From positions 6,174,411-6,238,410 of the forward strand of contig NC_087064.1 in the NCBI RefSeq assembly GCF_963678635.1: a DNA stretch of 64,000 bases. Direction: 5' to 3'. Below are positions 12,401 through 21,400 of this stretch, piece after piece. The notes under the pieces were generated by a model. The model was not told where the DNA came from. It saw only the letters and a program-made list of their open reading frames with translations, and did no database searches. Positions within the stretch are counted from its first letter, which is position 1. Every line of letters starts with the position of its first letter. The translations under genes and the position numbers were made by a program. The DNA is from Symsagittifera roscoffensis (lineage: Eukaryota > Xenacoelomorpha > Acoela > Convolutidae).

Positions 12401-15400
12401 CTGAATCCGCGCATGTATATTCATATCAAGATTCAGACAACCATTTATTTTAAGTTCCTTCTAGGATGCTACAGCATGCATCAAAAAAGATCTCAGACAT
12501 CGCTAGGCTAATCAACTCGCATTGAATCTAACTAACTAGTAATTCGAAAAAGTTAAATATTTGAACAATTTAGGAGGTGGATCTTGTTCATTGTTTCACC
12601 CGATTGGTACCTAATAACAATTTATCACCCATATTATGATACCATTTATTGACTAAGAAAGATTCTGTAAGATTTAAGTTCAATTTTTATATCCAGATAA
12701 GCCCTTTAGTTCAAAATGGCTTCTTTAAAGTTTTCTTATTAATTCATAAGTGAAGTTAAGTTGAGTTTTTGGGTGTTTAAAAGATGTTTGCTTTCTACTT
12801 GTCATGTTTTTTTTCCAAATTGTGAAGAAAACTGAGGAATATATGTTGTTCTTTTTTTCTATTTTAAATCAATTTCATGAAGAAATTTGACACAACGTAT
12901 GAATCGATCCTGCAACCTCTAGATTACCAAAAAAAATGAGCTTGTTCTATTTCAGTCTACTGGACTTGAACAACCTATGTCAGAAGTCAAGGAAATCAAC
13001 TGCTGTAGCACTACATGGTCAGTGTTATCAAACTTAATATTATGAGTATCAAAAACCAGAAACACTTCTTTTTCGATCCTTCGGCCTCAAAATTTTGGCA
13101 CATAAGTTGTCAATGCATGGAAAACTCGTTAAAACAGCGTAATGGAATTTCAGACCCAAATCAATCAATAAACTTTCATATTGAACTATTGAAATTATTT
13201 TTTATAGATATATTTGTAAGGTTATAACAAAAATTATTAGGATTTTTTATAAAGAAATCTGGTTCAATATGCAAAATCTAAAAAATCTATTGGTCCCTTT
13301 TTGTGTACTATTTTACGTCTCCCATTTTCGGCCCTATAACCCCAACATTTTTCTAAAGTTGCACAAATGTACTCTAAGCTTGGAGAGGGTGTTATACCCA
13401 CGGAAAGTTTTAGATGATTTGAGATTCTAAATGAAGTCCGAAATAAGATTGAATGACTAACTTAAATTCAGATTGTTAAGTGAGAATCTGTTTTCGGTTT
13501 TGAACTGACCTCGAAGCATGTGAGAATCAGAACTCATAGAAACTAGTACATAATGAGTTTTAGTTTTACATAGTATCGTATTAGAACAGATCTCTATAGA
13601 TTATATAAATATACCAATTGGTTAAATATGTAGATATAAATATAGCGCCGAGTAAATATATCAGTATAGTAATCTATAGTAATGTTTTAGTTGATGTGGT
13701 CTATCTGACACAATGAGTTTCTTTACTATACACTGTATAGCATTTCCCCTTTTTTAGAAGGAAAATTATTTTTTCTTGATGGCTTTGTCCCCGGCTGATT
13801 TTGTTTCCTGACTTGGCGTGTTGGGTGTTGGAAGTGTTTTGTTATCAGAGTTGGTTGAAGTGCCCTCTTTTCCCCTTTGAAAAGTCATAGAATTCGTGAT
13901 GGGTGAGATCTCCTTTAAGAGCTTCATCGCTGAGTCGAAGTTCTTTATAGGTTGCGTCCGGGGTATTGGCCTGTGGAGGTCTGTCGAGAACGTATCGAGT
14001 ACTTATTGCCCTTTGATGAGAAGTCGTTTGCAATTTAGAATCTGACTTTCCCGTTTCTGTTGTAGACATGTGAACGTCCTCCCTATGTGCGCTGCGTGCC
14101 CGAATATTTTCCGGTGTGTCGGATTCCAATTGGATTTCCACACATTCGATAGATGATGATAAGGAGATCACCTCTTGTTGGCTTTGATGCGGTGTGACGG
14201 CGATTTGATTTTGTGCGCTGTTTGTAGGAGTAGGTATTACCTCGACCTGACATACCACATTTCGAATGTCCCTGTCTTGTGCTTCAATAGTGCTGATTGG
14301 AATAGCATTGCCTAGTTTTCCGGCCAACACACTGGTCCTATTTCTCATTGATCGGCGACATTGTTGATCGAAGTCTTCGGGCGTTTTCTTAGGGTCCAGT
14401 TTTTTAGGGGCTGGCTTTTTGGGGGAAGGCTTTTTCCGAGTAAGATCCGTATCTGACAGAGATATGGATGTATCGCATTCGAACTCTATATCGGCATTTT
14501 CGAGTCTGCTTTTCTTTAATTTGCTTATCGGGTTTTGTTTACCAGTTGGTTTTGGTATCACTGCAGTGTCCTGATTAGCCGAGGTTACTCTATTCTTGTT
14601 TTGGACCCTTTTGAATAGGCCGTCTATTCTGGGGTTGCGAGAGAAGCTGTTCCAGATTTTTGGGAGGTGGCTTTTTCGGGCTGACTTGAGATTTCGTTGT
14701 GTCTTGTACCCCCTGCTTGGTGGTCTGCTTTGCTCTATCCAGTTTAGGACTTTTTGCTAAAACACGAGGTTTGGCTCGAGGTAAAGGTTTATAAGCCACA
14801 AAGTCTTTAAGGGCTGCTGTGCGACATTTTCCATAAACCCGTGGATCCGGCACAAAAGCGAAACCATCGTGTCTTATAACCCGTGGCTGCTTACCATCTT
14901 CCCGAACCCAAGCGGTGTGTGGTGAGTAATTATTAATTGAGCCGTTTTCCAAAATTTTAAATTGTTCCCCAAACACACCTGGTTTTTTGATTTTCCTGGC
15001 AATAGTGCCTGTTTTTCTGGCCACTTGATCAATTGTCTGTCCTAGTTTTGGGTTAATGGTTGACTGCGGACCTTTAAAGCGGTCTTTAAGAAAAACTATT
15101 GGTGCCCTTTCCATTATTTGTTTTTCTTGCGCTGTTAAAGATCGTATAGGTATTCTTGTTTTTATATTTTCAATGTTGTGGCCGGTTTTTTTGCTTAGAA
15201 ATTTTTGTTTTTCTTTAATAAGATCGTAGGCGGTATTAGTTAAAGGTAAGTGCGCACCTATAGAGAATCGAGCCAATAGTTGACGGTCGAACTCTTCGTC
15301 GCTACTGTCCCATTCGTTTAATCTATGCGGTTTCTCGGCTGGAGTGGTTGCTTTCCTTTTCCCCGATGGGGTTACAGGTTCGACGGCCACCGTGGGTTTG

Positions 15401-18400
15401 TTGACGGTTGTGGATTTCGATGAGGATCGCATGTTGTCTGGCACTAGCTGTGGTTCCTGTTGCCTTTGTCGATAGTTGATACCCAGCTCGTCCTCGTTGT
15501 TCACATCTCTATTCCACATGGCTTCTGCGGTTAAAGCGGGTTTTGTAAGAAGCTTTTGGTCTAAACAAGCAAGTTTGATGTTTTCCCATGATAGGTTTGA
15601 CGATTTTGGAGATGTGGCTATATTGCTTAGCGGCGTGTTTGGTTTTCTACCAAAATGCGCTTCAAATGGGGTTATTTTCGTTGTTGTGTTAGGTGTTATT
15701 CTTAGGGTCTTGATAAGCTCAGCCACGTCTGAAGCAAGCTTATATGGTTTGTTACGATTATCAATTTTCATTACCGAAAGTCTTGATTTTAGTGTACTTT
15801 TTAGTCGTTCTACCATACCAATGGATCGGTGATCGTCGACTGGTGCAAAGATAAGTTTGATGTTATTGTCCTTGCAGTACAACATAAATTTTTTAGCTCG
15901 GAACCCTTGTGCCTGATCACACCTTATGTTTCGTGGTACCCCATGGTTGACTATGTGGGTTTGCATAAAGCGAATAATGGTATCCGCCTTATTATTTGTT
16001 ACAACCTTTGCTGAGGGGAACGGGAGAAGCGATCGACCCCTACTAGAATGTAGACATCTTTATCATTTTCATCGGGTAGTGGCCCCGCAAAATCCAATTG
16101 GATTTCCTCGTTTGGTTCAACGACCGCGCCTAATGACGTGAAATGAGAATGCCCCGATATAACCTTTAGGTTTTTACCTTTTTGACTGCACTCTTTACAG
16201 TTTTGAGCAGTGGCAACGATGTCTCTGTGGAGGTACGGGTACCATATGTTACGCGCTGCTTCCAGCATTCCACCTTACCCAGGGTGTGTTAAATGCAGTG
16301 CGTCGACCAGTGTTTGGCGGAGTTGTTTTGGGATCACTGCGCGATCGTCGTACAAGAGGATGCCATCTCGTACTGAGAGCCTGTGTCGGACGTTGTAGAA
16401 ATAGGGTCCGTAGCAAGATTTAATGGTGTCTTATTTCTGACCTTTAACCATATTGAGCAGTGGGTTGAGCGATCTGTCTTTCTTGGTTGCTGCAGCTAGA
16501 AAGGAACTGTCAAACACGTTTCGAAGTTGGCGCCGATACATTGGTACATCCTCTTCCTCTGTGACCGCTGTGGCTGAGCATGTTTGGGTTTCCTCCTCCT
16601 GGTCCGTTTGGCATCCTTGGTTTACGGGGATTGGTTGAAGTGTCACACTATCTTTCGACGGTATTACTTGATGTGACGTGTCGCTGAAGCTCAGGTCTTT
16701 GTGCAGTTGCTTGTAAGTGTCAAATGACGAGATGTTCTTTGGGTGGAAAGAAATCGTAGTTTGGGCTCCTTTGTCCTTTGTGACACTTTCTGAGTATCCG
16801 TTGAAACGGCGGCAATGACATTCCAGATGCCGAGTGGGATATTTGGCGGTTCATAGTGGTGTGATGGTGAATTTTTTTTTCGGAAATTTTCGATTCAAAG
16901 TTCGGAATTTTGGATTGATTGCAATTTTCTGATCGACTGAATGTTGACTTGTGACTATTCAAAGTGAACGCGTTAGCTGTTTCAAATGAATCTGAATGAG
17001 AACCGTTTTCGTTCCGGTCGAGCTTTTGCGTGTTAAACGTTCCGTACGGATTGGAATTCAATGCTAGATTTAAACTTGCGCCATCCTGAAATTCAAGGCA
17101 CGCAATGAAATTGTCAATCATTGCAACTACAAATTGTTCATCCCAGTATGCGGGCGGTTCAGTTTTTCCTACTGGGTGCCTAGAAATGTAATCAATTAGC
17201 CCCATTTTACTACCCGCGAGATGTTTTATGTCAAAGTCAAATGGTAATAAGCGATCTATCCATCTGGTTAATCTACTTTGATAAATTTTGTTGTTTTTGT
17301 TGCATTGTAAAGCGCTAACTAAGGCTTGATGGTCGGTAATCAAAATGAATCTTCTACCATATAAGTAGTATTTAAAATGCTCTATTGCCCATACTGCCGC
17401 GAGCAGTTCTAATTCATTTACTGAGTATTTGTTTTCGCAAGAATTTAGGAATCTTGAGGCATACGCAATTATTTCCCATCCGTCCGGAGTCTCTTGTTCC
17501 AAGGCACATCCGATACCGTCCCGACTAGCGTCGCAAACCACGCGTGTTTCTCGACCACTTACGAAATGGCGATTTTCGGTTATATTGCGAACAGCGTCTA
17601 GTATGTTTTGAAAAGCTGTTTCGTGATGGTTATCCCATTTAAAATGGTATTAGTTTTCGTTTGAAAGCAACGGCCGGAGTGGAGTGCATAATTGCGCTAG
17701 GTTAGGGATATGTTTGTTTAAATGATGTATGGAACCCATAAAGCTCTTTAACTGCTTGAAGGTTTTTGGATGGTTCAGCTGTACTATTGCGTCTGTTTTT
17801 TTTCTGCATTGGGACTGTACCAAATTCATCAATAACGTATCCCAACCACTCTATTTGTTACACCCAAATTTACTTTTCCCTAAGAATATTGCCATATTTT
17901 CCGCGTCGAGCTTGTCTAAAGTGCGTTTTAGCTTGTTCATGTGATCATCTCTTGTTCCGTGGGATATAATCTAGTTATCATCCAAAAATGCAAATGTATC
18001 CCTTTCATTATTGAGTGTTAGATCAATGGCCTTCTTAAATTCTGCAGGCATGTCAGTTAGACCATAAAAGCCCGTTTGAAACTGATATGTGCCTGTAGCC
18101 TGATCCCCGATAATGCTAAAATTACATTGTTGCCGCGTTGCTTCGTCTAGTTTTAATTGGCTGTACGCATATCAAAGATCTATTGTCAAAACCAATGTGG
18201 TACCTGGCTTTTTGTGGCCTTGCTGCGCTGATTGAGCGACATTATCGAGTAATGCATCAATGTTTGGCATTTGATACATGTTCTTATGTATCATTTTATT
18301 AATTTGTTTCGAATCCATAGCCAATTGTATCGATTGATCTGTTTTGACTGTAATGACTATAGGGCTGATAAATTGTTGGTCACTACATTTTTTCAATTTA

Positions 18401-21400
18401 ACGATATGCTCCTGATCTATGGGGGATCGAATTTCTTGTTCCTTTTTTTCCTGAATGTGTCTAGGGATTCTTCTACCTTTTTGTTGCAATGCTTTCATTT
18501 CCTTTAGGAATGTTGTATGCACCACATGGTTACGTGCTCTACCGATCCTTGTACATAAGCCAGGATACGATGTTTTCACCCAGTTGGTTATTTTTTGGTC
18601 TGAGCAATTTGTATCTTCGGAAATTGCATTAATTGACTTACCAGCTGGTGTTTGTTTCAGTTGAATCCCTATTTGTGGTAGAATGTTTCTGCCTAAGATA
18701 TTTGCTCTTTTATCGTCCACCACTATCAGTGAAGTTGTGTCGAGAGTCCATCCTCCGGATTCAATAGGTGTTACCACTCTTCCGAATGATTGGATTTTGT
18801 ATCCATTGTAGCAGACCATTCCGTTCGCCTCATCGGTTTTGGTTGTCTGAACTCGTCTCGCTGATTTTACTGTTGATACTATCAGATTCGCCGTTCGTTG
18901 ATTGATGAAAGATGTCGGCTATCCGGTGTCTGCGAAACACTAAGTCGTTTTGGCCACATTGAACTCTCACTAAGTGTCCTTTGAGATCAAATTCGTCAAT
19001 TTGGTTGACCGATTTGCTTTCGAAACGAATTGAATTCGTAGTTGAATTGTCTGGATGTATGAGTTCCCATCCTGGAATCAAATCGCTCGCTTGCATATAG
19101 TTTACATATGCGGCTACGTCTGTATCTTGGGATATCTGTTCTGCTGCTTGATCCTCTTGGATAGCGTTGACCTCGGATGATTTGCATAAGCGTGCGTAGT
19201 GTCCTCTTTTTGTGCACTTGTTGCATATTTTATCCTTCGCAGGACATTTTTGCAGGTGTCCTGGCCCAAAAGGGTTACCGCATTTGAAACTTACACTTTG
19301 TTGTTTTTGGTCCGTTGGCTGTCGCTGAGCGTAACCATGTTGCTGTTGTGATTGTTGACGCTGTCGTCCTCCCCTTGATGAGTAGCGGTTGTTATTGTTG
19401 TTTTTCCTTTTTGCTATGAAACCAACTGGTTGCGATTTCACTGTGGTTATTGGCGTGTTCGGTGCCGATCCTTGTTTTCGAATCAGTATTTGGTTTTCTA
19501 AACCCTGTTCCCGTCGAATCGCATAATCTAAGGCTTGCTCAGGCGTCTTTGTTTCAGCCAGAAGATCCTCTTGCATTTCGTCGTTGGACTTATTTGCGGT
19601 GAAAAGGTCCCTGATGATTTCTGTTTCAAGTCTTCCATCATTACAATTCACGCATTTGAATTTCCCTTTTACCACCAACTCCGTTAGGCCACAGTGGTAC
19701 TGTTCGAGTGATTCTGTTTTCCCTTGTTTACGAGTAAACGCCTCATTTCTAACGAAGGTGACATTTCGTTCTTTTACAAAGAGACGTTTCAGACGGTCAC
19801 AAAAATTTCTGGTGGTAACCTCTTGAATCCTAAGATCTAGGTAATATTGTGATACTCTTCGTTGGCCTTCAGCTCCCAGACATAAGTAATTGTAACTTAT
19901 ACATTGTATGTCCGCTTCGTCCCATGGGACGCCGACCACCGTGGGGCTTAAGTTATCTAAGTGTGCACATTGGTTTTCCCATGTCACCTTTTTCTCTTGG
20001 TTACGAAGATTGCGGTCACGAATCTGAACATTAGTTTCCCCATCAATGGGAAGTTCGTATCCCGGTTCTTGAGGTCGTCTGATTGCAGGAGGATCTCGGA
20101 GTAGTTTTGATAAGTCTATACCATCTTTCGCAATGATTCCCAGAAATAATTGTTGATTCCCTTTCTCCCACTCTATTGGTGGGGCCGCCGAGGCTTTTTG
20201 CCAGAATGGTGAAATTCCTAATGGGTTTTTCGTAACTGCTGGCTGCGCCATTTTATACCCACGGAAAGTGTTAGATGATTTGAGATTCTAAATGAAGTCC
20301 GAAATAAGATTGAATGACTAACTTAAATTCAGATTGTTAAGTGAGAATCTGTTTTCGGTTTTCGGTGAGAATCCTCGAAGCATGTGAGAATCAGAACTCA
20401 TAGAAACTAGTACATAATTAGTTTTAGTTTTACATAGTATCGTATTAGAACAGATCTCTATAGATTATATAAATATACCAATTGGTTAAATATGTAGATA
20501 TAAATATAGCGCCGAGTAATTATATCAGTATAGTAATCTATAGTAATGTTTTAGTTGATGTGGTCTATCTGACACAATGAGTTTCTTCACTATACGCTGT
20601 ATAAAGAAATCTGGTTCAATATGCAAAGTCTAAAAAATCTATTGGTCCCTTTTTGTGTACTATTTTACGTCTTCCATTTTCGGACCTATAACCCCAAAAT
20701 TTTTCTAAAGTTGCACAAATTTCTAAAGTTGCCCTAAAGTTCAATTTCATTTTTTATAAAGAAATCTGGTTCAATATGCAAAATCTAAAAAATCTATTGG
20801 TCCCTTTTTGTGTACTATTTTACGTCTTCCATTTTCGGCCCTATAACCCCAAAATTTTTCTAAAGTTGCACAAATGTACTCTAAGCTTGGAGAGGGAGAG
20901 CGCGCAGATAAAATGTGCGTAAAAACCTTTCAAAAACTTTCAAAAAGACAAAATTTGCTGCCTTTTATCAAAAATTTTTCAGCGGCCTAGAAAGTTTTTG
21001 CAAAACAGGATTGTCATATTAAATTTGAAGAGCTTGGAAAATCAAATAAAGCTTTAAAAAACCCTCTGAATGATCCGTTATCCGGCCCTGAATAAGATTA
21101 AGATTGCAGAAAGTTCTAATTATGTTCGGATACAAAAGTACGAAACTTTAGTGGGATTTCTTGGCCTTTAGATTCACAAAGAAAGGCGATAGTTTCCGGC
21201 AGTTGAAAAATGACATTTGAATCTGATTATCGTGACCTTTTTTATTTTTTTTTCGGCAGAAAAGTCTTTAAAAAAGTTGGTTCTGGGAAACTTTTTGGGG
21301 TCATTTTGTGACTCTGGAGTTAGAAGCATACAAAGCTCTCTCCAAAATTATCTCTCAACATCATCTGGACTTTATTCTGTTTTTTACTCTGGACTTCTGG

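Larger units (their letters stand above)
13390..20603 (-). mobile_element. full-length Ty3/gypsy LTR retrotransposon, copy 1
   Basis: A 7.2-kb element in reverse orientation within the last intron of the LRR gene. It has two ~353-bp LTRs about 98% identical by eye, a polypurine tract and a PBS. Gag with zinc knuckles, protease remnant, RT, RNase H and integrase occur in Ty3/gypsy order (integrase last). High LTR identity means recent insertion, yet several frameshifts and stops already break Gag-Pol. The same family recurs at 36749-43756 in plus orientation. Confidence 0.93.

Noticed and set aside
13845..14561. Envelope gene in the 3' part of the retroelement
   Set aside because: No signal peptide, transmembrane helix or cleavage site. 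The sequence is basic and Pro/Lys-rich and continues the Pol frame.
15476..16141. Plus-strand open frames antisense to integrase of copy 1
   Set aside because: They mirror the integrase coding strand. The minus strand carries the catalytic motifs, so these are shadows.
19584..20034. Plus-strand frames antisense to Gag of copy 1 (and the matching minus-strand frames at 37316-37751 in copy 2)
   Set aside because: They are present in both copies only because the sense Gag is conserved, and they contain no independent motif.
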